A DNA stretch of 64,000 nt from Gadus chalcogrammus (taxonomy: Eukaryota > Chordata > Actinopteri > Gadiformes > Gadidae): the NCBI RefSeq assembly GCF_026213295.1, contig NC_079417.1, positions 2,483,100 to 2,547,099 of the forward strand. Reading direction: 5' to 3'. Positions 12,183 to 26,139 of the stretch are shown here, one piece after another; the stretch's first letter is position 1, and every line of letters starts with the position of its first letter. The position numbers and the translations under genes were made by a program. The notes below the pieces were generated by a model. It had not been told where the DNA came from. It searched no databases and was given only the letters and a program-made list of their open reading frames with translations.

Positions 12183-13684
12183 CGTCGCAAGACGACTTTT
12201 ACTCATTAGGGGTACGAGGGATAGGACTTCAGCGCGGGACTACCATCATAACACTTTTAGAAAAAACAGAAAGAAGGCAAAATTATCATAAAAACAAACA
12301 ACCATGAGCATGGGACTAAAACAACTCGCTGGACCGGGTGTATGGGGAACCACGTGGGAGAAACGCCACCCATGCTTCAGACATGGGTATGCCATACACA
12401 CCCCACCTAGGGGGTGGCATCCACCCCGGCCGTACATCGCGAGCAGCAATACCAACAATACTGGCAGCAGATAATACACAAAAACATACCACAAGCAAAC
12501 CATAATACAAAAAACAAATATCAAACGATACCAAAAAACAACAATCAACAACAAAGCTGACCGCACAACAAAACTAACACCAAACCATAATAACAACAAC
12601 AAAATGCAACAATAAAACAAACTCCAAACAAAAACAATATCAGCAAAAAGCAGCAATAAGACTAACATTAAAAAATAACAATATCAAAATGCAACAATCA
12701 CACAAACACTACACTGATGATCACAGGAAAGAAATGCAACCATGAAACGTGTCCCTAAGTAATAGTAATAATAATAGAAAGATATGAGGTAGATAACGAA
12801 TGGCAATCCCCCTCAAGCCATCCCTAGATGACCACACACTAAGGATGTGAGGAGGAGTTAGCTGGTCGTGTAACAATAAGCAATCACACGCATGGGGTAT
12901 CCAGGGTAGGCACGGGGCACGGGAACAACTGAAACCACGGAATAGTCCTGAGCGTCATCACGGGCAGGTGGTCGCAAGGCGCCACCTGAGCATTAGACCC
13001 TTTTATTCAACTGCGCTCAGGACCTCATCTGATAAACGGGCAATCAAGGCCCCTGGAATCTCGCCCGTGTGTATCCCCGAGCTCCATCTAGTGGGACAGC
13101 GATATAAACAACAACATTTGCGTTCCCGGCGTCGGTTGCGTAGACGCAGGCATAGATATGGGAGCGGCTAAAAACAGTGAAGCGTACAGAAGCGAATACA
13201 GCCAGGGGCGCCCTCAAGCCTTAAGGGAACGGGCCGCAGCCCCTGGTGCCGGAACGCAGATCCCTGGTCCGGGCGACGTGGGTGCATCAGGTGCATCAGG
13301 TGGGAGGGGGGTGGTGCCGTTGGCGGGGACGGGAATGCGGGAATGGGGCAGCCCACCTGGAGAGGTTACTAGCACGTCACAGGCGGGGGGGGGGGGGGGG
13401 GGTGGGGGGTGTGGTGGTGGGGTTTCAGCATACGGTGGTGGGGCCCGCTTGCAGTGGCTGGGATGGGGAAAGGGGGGGGGGGGGGGGGGGGGTCACGTGA
13501 TCTTCATGTATTGGTGCGCTGCATTGCGTGGGGGCTCTTGGACAGTGGTGAAGGGGGTCTATTCTATGTTCTCCAGCCAGATCAGGTCGGGCCCCTCTGG
13601 TGGTCCCTCGTCCAAACTCTCGATCCCCAGGTAAGCTTGGATGGCACCTGCTGCACCTGTAGCGCCCATCGCTCATTGGGCTCT
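12183..13684. other. Non-coding 3' interior of the retrovirus
   Basis: About 1.5 kb between the Env remnant and the 3' LTR. It includes an A/C-rich stretch (12440-12720) that gives a spurious hydrophobic minus-strand frame, and two G-runs (13385-13402, 13476-13492). No retroviral protein is recognisable. Confidence 0.5.
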
Positions 13685-13910
13685 CCATCCATCCTGTGAA
13701 GGGGTCATTAATGCCGGAGCTCTCTGCCAAATCTAATCTGAGGGACTGTAACCCTGCCAGCACCCTGGCCACCGACCCATCCGGTGCTGTGTTATTGGGG
13801 ATAAAAGTACAACATGTCGTCTTTATCATCCCACACACCCCTCCTTGCTCTGCCAATAGCATATCTATATCTATATAGTCCCTTGACCTTATCCGTGGAA
13901 AAATTGACAA
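13685..13910 (-). pseudogene. Retroviral Env transmembrane subunit remnant
   Basis: A minus-strand open frame starting at 13910 encodes a recognisable Env transmembrane ectodomain piece. It has the LLAEQGGVC segment, a CX6CC cysteine motif near residues 27-35 and a following NNTAPDG motif, the layout of gamma-type retroviral Env. The surface subunit expected just upstream is not present (only about 240 bp separate it from integrase). After about residue 75 the frame runs into unrelated, G-rich sequence, so fusion peptide, membrane anchor and tail are not recognisable. It is a non-functional fragment. Confidence 0.8.
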
Positions 13911-14154
13911 AACGTTGCTGATTATAGTATATACTATTTATCCAAACAACATTTTTGTTAATAGTGGACCACCAAAACAGGACTGATTCAAACCCTGCCG
14001 AAATCTGATTGCATCATCCTTGGGTAGTTGGTCGGCTCCGGGCGTGTCTGCATCTGGCTCCTCCTCTGGCCCTGGAACTTTGTGTTTCTCTTGCCGGAAT
14101 TACAAACTTATGTACAACAGTTAGATGTTCAAACATATTTTCCTTAATCCTATT

Positions 14155-14660
14155 TCTAATTACTCTAATGGAAGTCCCTTTTGGGACCCTTGAATGTTAA
14201 GTGAAGGCATGGGTCGACCCTGAAGCATTTCATGTGGGGTTAGATGCGTCGTTCTGTTAGTTTTCATGCGATAACTCATTAGTGTCAGTGGTAGTGCATC
14301 AATTCAATTTAGTGCTTGCACCAATGTTAATTTTTGTCTTGAGCGTCCCATTCACTCTTTCCACCATACCTTGTGGTTGAGGATTGGGGCGTAATCTAGT
14401 CTTTATTTGACATGCAAATGTTGAATCACTTGTTTGAGTGTTCTCTGAAACGTTTTGTCTAAGCTTATTTCTGACGGAATTCCAAACCTTGTCATGACTT
14501 CTCTAGTCCGAAACTTGATTACTGTAGCCGCACTTTGGTCTTTTGATGGGACTGCTTCCACCCAGCTGTTGAACACTGTTCTGTTTTGTTTTATATTTCA
14601 CACTCATTTAGCTGGATGTCAATCATTGTTTGCAAGTATGGTGAAGAAAAACCTTGTTTT
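14155..14660 (-). pseudogene. Retroviral integrase remnant (pol 3' end)
   Basis: The reverse complement encodes, in consecutive but shifted frames with stop codons, the integrase catalytic core (FNSWVEAVP...MTRFGIPSE region at about 14575-14470), the GMVERVNGTLK motif near 14365-14335 and the C-terminal HLTPHEML...GRPMP region near 14245-14200. The catalytic aspartate context (SxDN in intact relatives) reads SLDK here. Stop codons fall near 14405 and 14300, and a stop also follows KGLPLE near 14160. A (TTA)n tract starts at 14665 on the N-terminal side. The remnant is clearly disabled. Its order relative to Env fixes the element's orientation. Confidence 0.85.
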
Positions 14661-14663
14661 CTA

Positions 14664-14664
<1 letters not shown>

Positions 14665-14708
<44 letters not shown>
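14665..14708. repeat. (ATT)n microsatellite
   Basis: A trinucleotide tract inside the retroviral interior, next to the integrase remnant. Confidence 0.9.
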
Positions 14709-17700
14709 TTACTTCTCCTCAATACCTCCCGCCTTGCGCAATGGTCAAAACCATGCGCATTAAATGATAAGCAAATCTAAGAACGCCGTTGGTGAAACCA
14801 ACGTCGAAACGTCTAACCTTAACCATCAGCAAACAAAACCAATCTTTTGGGAAGGGAAATCGAAACCAGTATGTCCAAAACCAAAGCCCAATATGGGTGG
14901 GTTTACCATCAGCCGCCTGAAACCACGCTGTTCCAAAGTCATGCACTAAACCGAAAAACGTACATGCGTTAGTGGGCTTCTATACCACAAAGGTAAAATA
15001 AAACAAATAAAACGCGACATGCCCCGTTCCAAGACCACCTCTGCTGCCAGAGCTGACATATCTGACTCCTGTTCCTCCTCCACCTTACACCCCACCCGGC
15101 ACTTCCTATGATTGTTGCAGCTCGTGACTTCATGATCAAGTAAGCCAGTGCCCACAGCGACTCTGCCAAGTAATCGTGACTGTGCCTGCCTTAGGTCGTC
15201 CCGGGTGTCAAGGTGGGATCTTACCCGTCGTTGGCTAACCAGCCTTCCATACTGGCTCGCTGCAGGATGCCGTACCTGGAATACAATCAATCCCCACCCA
15301 TATGGTGGTATAGATCGCAAAGTGGAGGGATGGAGACAGAGTCTTCAGCCCCATCTGCCCTATGCAGCCAAGCGTGTGCGTAATGAATACACCTCAGGGA
15401 AACTATAAAACAAAAAGTCATCTATCAGAGTTAAAATTATTAAAGTGTTGCAGCAGCAGTAGTGGCATTTGAAAGGTAAACCCACTACTTCCGAATCCAA
15501 ATTGACAACATAGCATGTAGGACCCCTTCCCAGCAGATGTGGCGTCAATCCACCTGTCATCCTTGACAAAAGAGATACACCCCATATTTTAATAGGTGTA
15601 GTCCTACTTGTACAGTTTATCAAGATTACGTTTTTACTTTATGTATATATATTTTTAATTATTATCCTCATCTTTATCATATCCATATTTATTCAATTAT
15701 TCTTTCCTGTGTGAAAATAATATTAATCACTTAGTCAATAGCAACACCTTCTTTAGTCCAATTGCATTAGATTAGCATCACTGTTGTCCTATTAAAGTAT
15801 CAACGTTATTGTCCTTATAACCTCCTCATGAACTTCGATGTTCATCATCATGAATGATAACTGTTGTCCTAGGAAGACAAAAAACAAAACTAAAACTAAA
15901 ACAAATTAGACATAATGTGAATATCCACTGTGTATCTCCCTGTTTCTCTCTCCCTCCTTCGGGAGAACACGCTCTCTCTCCCTCCTCAGTACGGGGTGCT
16001 GTTTGGTGCAAGACAACAGATAAGGGTGGAATGTGGCTTCTCTCTCTCTCTGCGTGTCTCCCTCCCACGGTGGGTGCGGCCATAACGCCTTGAAAGCGAG
16101 TGTGCTCTGGGGGGTTGGGTGTGAGAGAAACCATGGGTAGTTCCTTTTCTCGGCCAGCAGAGGGGTTGTTCAGGTGAAACCTATGGACAGAGACTACAAG
16201 GAACTTCAAACATGGCAGACAGGGAACTACAAATTTATCAAAGCCTGAAAACTCAACAGAGCTCTACCTGCATTCCTTGGATATGTGGTATTTTATGGCG
16301 TATGGCCACCACACGCTTTCAGTTGAACACACTCTCTATTTCCTTTCTCTGTACTGTGTGTTAGTGCATCTCTCTGTACTGCCTGAATGGTGTAGGTCGA
16401 CAAATGGGGGGGGAAATGTGTTCTCTCTCTCTCACCCTTCCTCACTCCCCTTAGGGTCAAGCAGTAGCTAGGACCGTTAACAGATAAGCCTGGAATGCAA
16501 CATCCTCAACTCTCCATCATGGAACAAGGCCTAATAACTATCTCTCGCACACAAAAAGATCCTTCTGTCCCTTCATTCACAAATAACTTTTCACTTTATT
16601 ATATATAACTTTAATACTGCTCCCCCTTTCCAAATTTCTATAAACACAAATCTACGAAGCTGACCACCGAAATTGGTACAGGCCTCGTCAGGCCGAACCA
16701 AAACACCCTCACAGGTTCTAACTTCCATACAATTCTAGGGAGGGGAACTACAACATGAGGTGGAGTAGAGGACTTCAAATATGGTGGACGGGGACCTCAA
16801 ATGGGAGGACTACACATATGGGAAAGGGGATTACACTCTGGGCCTGAAAACCCTTCTCGTGGTCCTGAAACAACCGTTCATTGTTAGAAAAACACGCACT
16901 CTATCGCTACCTCCAACTGTCTAGAGGAAAAATGGTCCCTCTCGATCGTCCTCCGACTTTAGCTCTCCTTGCTATCTCTCCTTGCTATCTCTCTCGCTCC
17001 CTCTCACACAAACACACACACACACACCCACACCTAAACAGACCTTTCTCATTCTGTCTCCTCTAAACGCACACACAGAAACATATCGACAGACCTCTCG
17101 TTCTGTCTCCCACAGCCTCTTACACACACAGAAACATCACCTCTTGCTTACACGCGCGGGGGAAGCAAAAAACAACAACAGGGCCTAGAGACGTTATTCA
17201 ATACATCCAGATATTCCTTATAGCCAATAATCGTTATCTATCCTTATTGATTAATCTGCTTCAACAGACTAAACCGTCAACCAAGCGGCAAAGAGATGTT
17301 GTTTAGTATCGCAGTTTATCTATGCGACAGGTCCAGCAGTAATTCAAAGAAACACAGTAAAAGAGATATCACTTATCCTTGTCAACTTATCTAGGTCTAG
17401 TTTTAACGGGTCCAACAGTAAATGGAAGCAACACCGTAAAAAAGGTTATTTATCATTTGTCAATTTATCTATTTCCGCAGGTTAAGCCATAGACCGACGC
17501 AATACGTCAGAGAGACATTATTCATTATTATCAATCTATCTATTCTTTCCTTTACCCGTTTTAACGGGCGAAGATAGAGCGGACCACGCATACACACCCA
17601 CTGATTCACTCACAGATTCCCTCTTTCTCACAGACGCACACAGAAACATATCAACAGACTTCTCATTCTGTGTCCCGCACCTACAATCAGCAGACACGGC

Positions 17701-18263
17701 AAAATAGCGTTGAGCATAACAAAGCAAGCAAGCGTTGCACACATAGCCGGGTTATCATTAATTGATTTATTTCTATCTTTAACCGGCTCACAAATACGCT
17801 CGTCCTCTTTCTTTCTCTCTCTCTGGGCCTCTTACACTCACACACACAGCCACTTCGTCACTCTCTCTCTGGGCCTCTTATACACACAGAAACATATAAA
17901 CTCTTGCGTACACGCACAGGGATGCACACAGTCTTTCTCACTCTGTCTCCCTTTCACTCATGCTCTCCTATTCTTCCACCCACGCTGACTCTCGTTCTCG
18001 ACTCCATACACACGCACTTGCTCTCTGGTCGTGAAGGTGGGGGTGAGAGGTCTCTGCTATCCCTAGTCTGCGTCAGTTCAGGTGTCTGTCTGTCAATCCC
18101 CGCATATGCAATGAATATATGGTCAAGAAATCGCTGTGCTTCTTCAGGCACCTCAGATTCACTTATCAAGGGCGGCGAGCCTTAGGCCTCGAGGGTGTTC
18201 TTTCACCACGCAACGAGCCTAGTTTATTTATTTAATACACAAACAAAGAGGGGGATTCTGACC
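14709..18263. other. Retroviral interior without recognisable gag, protease or reverse transcriptase
   Basis: About 3.5 kb where gag and most of pol would be expected. It is rich in CTCT and CACA motifs, especially 16960-18010, and repeats phrases such as CTCTCTGGGCCTCTTA. Neither strand shows retroviral protein motifs. The original interior seems to have been replaced or eroded. Confidence 0.5.
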
Positions 18264-18683
18264 CTCTTGATACACAGGTGGGGCCTTTAACCCTCTTGAT
18301 ACACAGGTGGGGCCTTTAACCCTCTTGATACACAGGTGGGGCCTTTAACCCTCTTGATACACAGGTGGGGCCTTTAACCCGCTTGATACACTGGTGGGGC
18401 CTCGAACCCGCTTGATACACTGGTGGGGCCTTTAACCCGCTTGATACACTGGTGGGGCCTTTAACCCGCTTGATACACAGGTGGGGCCTTTAACCCGCTT
18501 GATACACTGGTGGGGCCTCGAACCCTCTTGATACACTGGTGGGGCCTTTAACCCGCTTGATACACAGGTGGGGCCTTTAACCCGCTTGATACACAGGTGG
18601 GGCCTTTAACCCGCTTGATACACTGGTGGGGCCTCGAACCCTCTTGATACACTGGTGGGGCCTTTAACCCGCTTGATACACTT
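18264..18683. repeat. 30-bp minisatellite in the retroviral leader
   Basis: About 14 tandem units of a 30-bp motif, CTTGATACAC(A/T)GGTGGGGCC then TTTAACCC or TCGAACCC. Variant units (ACAGG/ACTGG, CCCTC/CCCGC) alternate in blocks, suggesting expansion by unequal exchange. A TTCTTTCACCA(C/T)GCAACGAG segment occurs on both sides (near 18197 and 18756). Confidence 0.95.
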
Positions 18684-19066
18684 CCATTACTTGGCCATCG
18701 GTATTCTCCTATCACTATGACCGATTCTTATAGGCCCTATGGTCTCGTCGGTATTCTTTCACCATGCAACGAGCCGATATTCGATGTGTCACGCGTTCAG
18801 GGTTAATCGGGTTTATGGGGAAATGCTGGAATGCAACTCTATTCGTCCCCACGAGATATCCCGTAGCGAACCGCTCTCACAGTCTCACCTCCTAATGTGG
18901 TTCCTATATAACTATGCAGAGTTTGGATTTTATCAACAGGTTCTGCCTACCTTTTGTTGGGCGGCCGCGAGGTGAGACTGCAGGAATCGGTCCGGTGCTC
19001 CGGGGTCCCGAGGTCGTGCCGCTCTCCGTCTCTCGTTTCCCAGTTGCGTGTTCAATTCAGAAAAAA

Positions 19067-19084
19067 TCACGTCGGAGGTCACCA
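19067..19084 (-). other. Primer-binding-site-like sequence of the retrovirus
   Basis: The minus strand reads TGGTGACCTCCGACGTGA three bases inside the 5' LTR. TGG at the start matches the CCA end of a tRNA primer. The tRNA was not assigned. Confidence 0.6.
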
Positions 19085-19087
19085 AAT

Positions 19088-19757
19088 TGAAGGGAAAAAA
19101 CGGTCTGTCTAGTTACTGGATCAGATAAAATGAGACGGAGAGGTAATAAAGTCTATCGGCACGAGGACCTTGGATTTATTAAGTAAAGTGGCAACGGTTA
19201 TACAGAGTCATAAAGCGTGAGAAATCGAATATGTCTAAGTCCCTAATCAGCGCTGATGGTTCGTCCAGAGCTTCGCCTCCGTGGAAGGTCTGCTTCAGAA
19301 GAAGGTGAAGAGTCTCTCTGTGACACACTCTTATGCTGTATCTTCCTCTTGGTGAGGTGTGTGCGTTTGAGACGTATGTGGTTCTGTGTGTCTTTGCGTG
19401 ACCTTGGCTCTCAGGCCCTAGTGTATCTACTCGTGTTCTTCCTGATGGGGGAGCGCCTCAAAGAGTCTCCTGTTTGTGGCCCTCCCGTTCTGAGGATGAA
19501 ACAGTGCATTGTCTGAGTGTTTACCATTTGCCTGGCGGAGAAATGGGGCCTTAGCTCTGGCCTCGACCTGACTATGTTATCATGTGTGTGTTATGTGTTT
19601 AAAAGTTGAATGTGACTGCCATGTGTTGTGCTCATCAGGCGTTAAGAGTTGACTATTGTAAGGTGACTGCCATGTGATGTGCTGATCAGGCTGGGGTAGG
19701 AGTTAGCTATATTTATAATGTACATGTGATGTGCTCAGCAGGTTATTTTGCCCAACA
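19088..19757 (-). repeat. 5' LTR of the endogenous retrovirus
   Basis: 670 bp; no difference from 11499-12168 was seen on reading, including the AATAAA (reverse of 19175-19180) and the TATA-like box (reverse of 19710-19719). Confidence 0.92.
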
Positions 19758-21415
19758 ATACTGACGTTCAGGAACCCCTCGACAGCTAGGAGGAGCCGGG
19801 GGGATCGAACTAGCTACCTTCCGGTGACAAGTCAATAAGGAAGGATTCGGTGTGTTGTGGCCTCGGCATACAGTCAGTTTGACACCGCTGACTTAGTATT
19901 ATATGGAAGCAAGCTATCTAAACATCCTTCCATCGATCCACCAACCTATCCACCCTTCTAACCGTTCATCCCCCATCCGTCTATCCATCCAGCCATCTAT
20001 ACTTCTATCTAACCATCCCTCCATCTATACTTCTATGTAACCATCCATCCATAAAGACGTCTATTTAAACATAATGTTGTTATCCATCCATCCCACCAGG
20101 GAAATACAAACGTTGATCGTTGCATGGCGTCACATGTCTATCCATAATAACGCGACAGATAATCAGAGATGAGACAGTGAATGAATGATAACATCTAAAA
20201 CATGGAAATAAGGCACGCTGTTGGAGACGGATGCTTCCTATAGTGCCCCGATGTGTGTGTCCTCCTCCGGTCTATGAACACATGCGTCTGCCGTTACAAC
20301 AGGGCTGATCACACGCAACTGGGGAATTGGAAAAGAGATGTTTTGAATCCCGACGCATTTAATGCCAACCCAGCCTGGCACTGACTGAGTGAAACAGGTC
20401 AGGTGACCCCATCAGGAACACAGGAAACCATCACAGGCCACAGAGGACGTGGTCATCACCATGGCGATACATTAGTGCTCGCCCACCTCCTCGACCCCAC
20501 CCGTCGGCCTCGTGCCCACTGCACCGTCAGTCAAAGGACTCAGAAGGCGTGTCTGACGGATGGGGGAGGTTTCCAGGGTCGTCAGAGCCCGAGACATTTC
20601 ACACATTTGCATACGTGATCCGATTGGATGACGGATCCGTCGCTGCCGAAAAAGTGGAACATTTTTCAACTTTTTGACGGAGCCTTCGACGCACGGATCC
20701 ACAATGCATTGCACGTCCGTCCCCATTCAAAGTCAATGGGGTTCAGTCAACGGACGGAGGCAGTGGGCACGAGGCAGCGAGGTTCATCGCTGGGCAGAGG
20801 GAGGACGACTAGAGAAGCTGGAAGGTTCTAGAAGGCCGGTGTATCGGGTCACATGACCTGCTAACCCTGAGATGCTGTTATGGGTGTCTGAGGGTACCAT
20901 GATCCACAAGATAAATATGAAATACATAAATAATATAAATTTTGTTGCATATCCATACCTTTATCTTATATGTATATATTAATATTTATTAATGTTAAAT
21001 ATGATATATGATCAATCATAAATGGATTATGATGGAAGGCTTTATCGTATTAATTGCGTTAGCGCGAGCTAGCTTTGAACCCATAATGCAATAGCTGGGG
21101 ACTCAAGCTTCCTTTGATGCCTAAATAGAAACACATGGGCAGAACGCACTGGCATTCACGGCCCTAGACTTCAAACAACTCATTTCCCCTGCCCACGCCC
21201 GTGCCCCTGCAGTTCAGTTATTTACCCATGATGCACCTGTCCTCAGCTGCCCCTGTGTTTACATTCCAGCTGTGCGATTCCCCCTGGTCTCTGGAAGACA
21301 GGAAGGCCCCAACATGTCCCTCTGCAACTCTGTCAGGCACTTTGTTCCACGGACACCTGAAGACCGCCACAAATCATCTTGTTGACTTGACTTTGGTTAA
21401 GGCTTTCACATTCTC

Positions 21416-21416
<1 letters not shown>

Positions 21417-21501
<85 letters not shown>

Positions 21502-21518
21502 GCGTGTGTGTGTGTGTG
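21417..21518. repeat. (TG)n microsatellite in C2
   Basis: About 100 bp of TG with two CG interruptions, at the same place as 24505-24622 in C3. Confidence 0.95.
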
Positions 21519-21983
21519 CTTTAAACAGAAACTGAGTCAGACGATGCCAGATGTTGAAAACCTCTTCCTCCATGGTTTCCAGGAGAGCAAAGAAAAATGA
21601 ATCATCATCACTCCCTCGACCTCAACCCCAGGATCACAGCAGGAAAGGATGACAGGAAACAGGACGGACGCCCCAGTGGAGGTTTTGGTCAACTTTTTTG
21701 AGGATGTGTGTTCTGAAAGAGATGTTGTTCAAGGGGAAATTATGATATCTACCCTATTTATAATAGAATAATATTTTTGCACTGTAATTTGATGCCTATC
21801 ATTTGCTATGAAATAGTGTCGTGTCGTCTGAGAAAAGGGAATCATTATTATCAAAAAGGACTAATTAGTCACACAAAGTGAATGTTTCAAAATCCTATAT
21901 TGAAGACTTATATTTGTTTTCATGAGCACTACATTTAATTGTATTGTTTGTATTGTATTGAGGCTTTTCCAGCGTTATGTACC

Positions 21984-21984
<1 letters not shown>

Positions 21985-22052
<68 letters not shown>
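21985..22052. repeat. (GATA)n microsatellite in C2
   Basis: A pure GATA tract of about 68 bp. The C3 counterpart has gained a long GA run. Confidence 0.95.
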
Positions 22053-22053
<1 letters not shown>

Positions 22054-24502
22054 TGATTGATGTGATTGGCGCGAGTGATTGGCGCGTGCACAGTTGTATT
22101 TCTGTTGCACGTTGCGCTGCCCAATCCCCGCAGGGGAATTCACTGGAAGTGTGCTGTTTGTTTTAAACGTCAGGTGTGTCCAGTTGAGATGACAGTTTGT
22201 CCCGTTTCAAGTCAACATAGTTTCGTTTCATTAGAACAAGGAACTTGTTCTGCAAATTTAAATATTGTCAGATAAAAGATTTACCGTCACTGAGTCAGAG
22301 TCAAATAAGGGCTCGTCCACACGAAGCCGAAACAGGCGAAACCGTTACGGTTTCGATCTATCCGGTTTCGCAGTATCTCCGTAAAGACAAAGCCAAGTGA
22401 AAGATAATAAAGATTAATAAAAATCATACACATTCACTGACTGAAGAATCTGATGTTCTCCACCATTTAAGAACTGTTTTTTTGCCCATTTACATTTAAG
22501 GCATTTAGCAGATTCTTTTACGACATACTGATGTTCAGGAACCCCTCGACACTCAGCTAGGAGGAGCCGGGGGGATCGAGCTAGCTACCTTCCAGTGACA
22601 AGTCAATAAGGAAGGGTTCGGTGTGTTGTGGCCTCGGCATACAGTCAGTTTGACACCGCTGTCTTAGTATTATATCATTGTTCACATCCTTGTTCATTAG
22701 AACAAGGATGTTTAGACAAGCTATCTAAACATCCTTCCATCGATCCACCACCCTATCCACCCTTCTGACCGTTCATCCCCCATCCGTCTATCCATCCAGC
22801 CATCTTCCATCCATCCATCTATTTAAACATTCATCCATCTATCCTTCCTTCCATCCACCCATTCATCCATCCATCCATCCATCCATCTATACTTCTATCT
22901 AACCATCCATCCATCTATACTTCTATCTAACCATCCATCCATCTATACTTCTATCTAACCATCCATCCAGCTATACTTCTATCTAACCATCCATCCAGCT
23001 ATACTTCTATCTAACCATCCATCCATCTATACTTCTATCTAACCATCCATCCATCTATACTTCTATCTAACCATCCATCCAGCTATACTTCTATCTAACC
23101 ATCCATCCATCTATTCTTCTATGTAACCATCCATCCATAAAGACGTCTATTTAAACATAATGTTGTTATCCATCCATCCCACTAGGGAAATATAAACGTT
23201 GATCGTTGCATGGCGTCACATGTCTATCCATAATAACGCGACAGATAATCAGAGATGAGACAGTGAATGAATGATAACATCTAAAACATGGAAATAAGGC
23301 ACGCTGTTGGAGACGGATGCCTCCTATAGTGGCCCGATGTGTGTGTCCTCCTCCGGTCTATGAGCACATGCGTCTGCCGTTACAACAGGGCTGATCACAC
23401 GCAACTGGGGAATTGGAAAAGAGATGTTTTGAATCCCGACGCATTTAATGCCAACCCAGCCTGGCACTGACTGAGTGAAACAGGTCAGGTGACCCCATCA
23501 GGAACACAGGAAACCATCACACGCCACAGAGGACGTGGTCATCACCATGGCGATACATTAGTGCTCGCCCACCTCCTCAACCCCACCCGTCAGCCTCGTG
23601 CCCACTGCACCGTCAGTCAAAGGACTCAGAAGGCGTGTCTGACGGATGGGGGAGGTTTCCAGGGTCGTCAGAGCCCGAGACATTTCACACATTTGCATAC
23701 GTGTTCCGATTGGATGACGGATCCGTCGCTGCCGAAAAAGTGGAAAATTTTTCAACTTTTTGACGGAGCCTTCGACGCACGGACCCACAATGCATTGCGT
23801 GTCCGTCCCCATTCAAAGTCAATGGGGATCTGTCAACGGACGGAGGCAGTGGGCACGAGGCAGCGAGGTTCATCGCTGGGCAGAGGGAGGACGACTAGAG
23901 AAGCTGGAAGGTTCTAGAAGGCCGGTGTATCGGGTCACATGACCTGCTAACCCTGAGATGCTGTTATGGGTGTCTGAGGGTACCATGATCCACAAGATAA
24001 ATATGAAATACATAAATAATATAAATTTTGTTTCATATCCATACCTTTATCTTATATGTATATATTAATATTTATTAATGTTAAATATGATATATGATCA
24101 ATCATAAATGGATTATGATGGAAGGCTTTATCGTATCAATTGCGTTAGCGCGAGCTAGCTTTGAACCCATAATGCAATAGCTGGGGACTCAAGCTTCCTT
24201 TGATGCCTAAATAGTAACACATGGGCAGAACACACTGGCATTCACGGCCCCAGACTTCAAACAACTCATTTCCCCTGCCCACGCCCGTGCCCCTGCAGTT
24301 CAGTTATTTACCCATGATGCACCTGTCCTCAGCTGCCCCTGTGTTTACATTCCAGCTGTGCGATTCCCCCTGTTCTCTGGAAGACAGGAAGGCCCCAACA
24401 TGTCCCTCTGCAACTCTGTCAGGCACTTTGTTCCACGGACACCTGAAGACCGCCACAAATCATCTTGTTGACTTGACTTTGGTTAAGGCTTTCAAATTCT
24501 CG

Positions 24503-24624
<122 letters not shown>

Positions 24625-25088
24625 TTAAACAGAAATCGAGTCAGACGATGCCAGATGTTGAAAACCTCTTCCTCCATGGTTTCCAGGAGAGCAAAGAAAA
24701 ATGAATCATCATCACTCCCTCGACCTCAACCCCAGGATCACAGCAGGAAAGGATGACAGGAAACAGGACGGACGCCCCAGTGGAGGTTTTGGTCAACTTT
24801 TTTGAGGATGTGTGTTCTGAAAGAGATGTTGTTCAAGGGGAAATTATGATATCTACCCTATTTATAATAGAATAATATTTGTGCACTGTAATTTGATGCC
24901 TATCATTTGCTATGAAATAGTGTAGTGTCGTCTGAGAAAAGGGAATCATTATTATCAAAAAGGACTAATTAGTCACACAAAGTGAATGTTTCAAAATCCT
25001 ATATTGAAGACTTATATTTGTTTTCATGAGCACTACATTTAATTGTATTGTTTGTATTGTATTGAGGCTTTTCCAACATTATGAACAG

Positions 25089-25269
<181 letters not shown>

Positions 25270-25627
25270 GTGATTGGCGCGAGTGATTGGCGCGTGCACA
25301 GTTGTATTTCTGTTGCACGTTGCGTTGCCCAATCCCTGCAGGGGAATTCACTGGAAGTGTGCTGTTTGTTTTAAACGTCAGGTGTGTCCAGTTGAGATGA
25401 CAGTTTGTCCCGTTTCAACATAGTTTCGTTTCATTAGAACAAGGAACTTGTTCTGCAAATTGAAATATTGTCAGATAAAAGATTTACCGTCACTGAGTCA
25501 GAGTCAAATCAGTAAGCCATCAGCCAAAGAGTTCACTGTACATAAGTATCTTGGACACAATAAAAGAGAGACAGCCCAGGAGACTGTCTCTAACGATGCT
25601 TGCTGCAGTTATACGTCAACCCTGTAA

Positions 25628-25827
<200 letters not shown>

Positions 25828-26139
25828 AACATCCATACCCCAGTATGCACTAGGTGGACGAAATTACGTGTTTATTTTCACTTAGTTCTTAACACTAAAA
25901 CCCTAGCCCCAAATCTTAACTGTAAAACATAAAAGTCCTTGAACGAAGCATAATCTCTGCTGACATCTCTGCTTTTTACAACATGAACAACAGCATATTA
26001 ACAATATTACACGCACTTACCGTTTAAAATAGTTAAATCTAAAACTTTTTAGTGGTGCTTTTTCAGCTGCTGCTTAGATAGATATTGAATGGCATCAGCA
26101 CCATCTACTGGAGATAAGTATTAAGCACTGTCTTCCAGA

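Larger units (their letters stand above)
11499..19757 (-). mobile_element. Endogenous retrovirus, full length but decayed
   Basis: Two 670-bp direct repeats bound an 8259-bp element with a 4-bp target duplication (ATAC, 11495-11498 and 19758-19761). Minus orientation is supported by five signs: LTR ends TG...CA; a TATAAATA-like box (reverse of 12121-12130) before an AATAAA signal (reverse of 11586-11591); a primer-binding-like sequence next to the 19088 LTR; a purine tract next to the 12168 LTR; and minus-strand integrase then Env transmembrane remnants in the correct order. I see no gag, protease, reverse transcriptase or surface-Env coding region, and the surviving pol is broken. The element lies inside a SINE-like part of C2; the empty site is preserved in C3 (22525-22528) and C1 (10267-10270). 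Confidence 0.92.
19758..22442. repeat. Repeat unit C2, main part
   Basis: A direct-orientation relative of C3 and inverted relative of C1, continuing from 11414-11498. It contains the SINE-like start, a shortened minisatellite, the MITE-like element, (TG)n at 21417-21518 and (GATA)n at 21985-22052. It differs from C3 more than C1 does, so C1 and C3 look like the younger pair. Confidence 0.9.

Noticed and set aside
12246..12668. Hydrophobic 140-codon minus-strand frame inside the provirus, a candidate envelope
   Set aside because: The hydrophobicity comes from an A/C-rich low-complexity stretch; no Env motif is present and the real Env remnant lies at 13685-13910.
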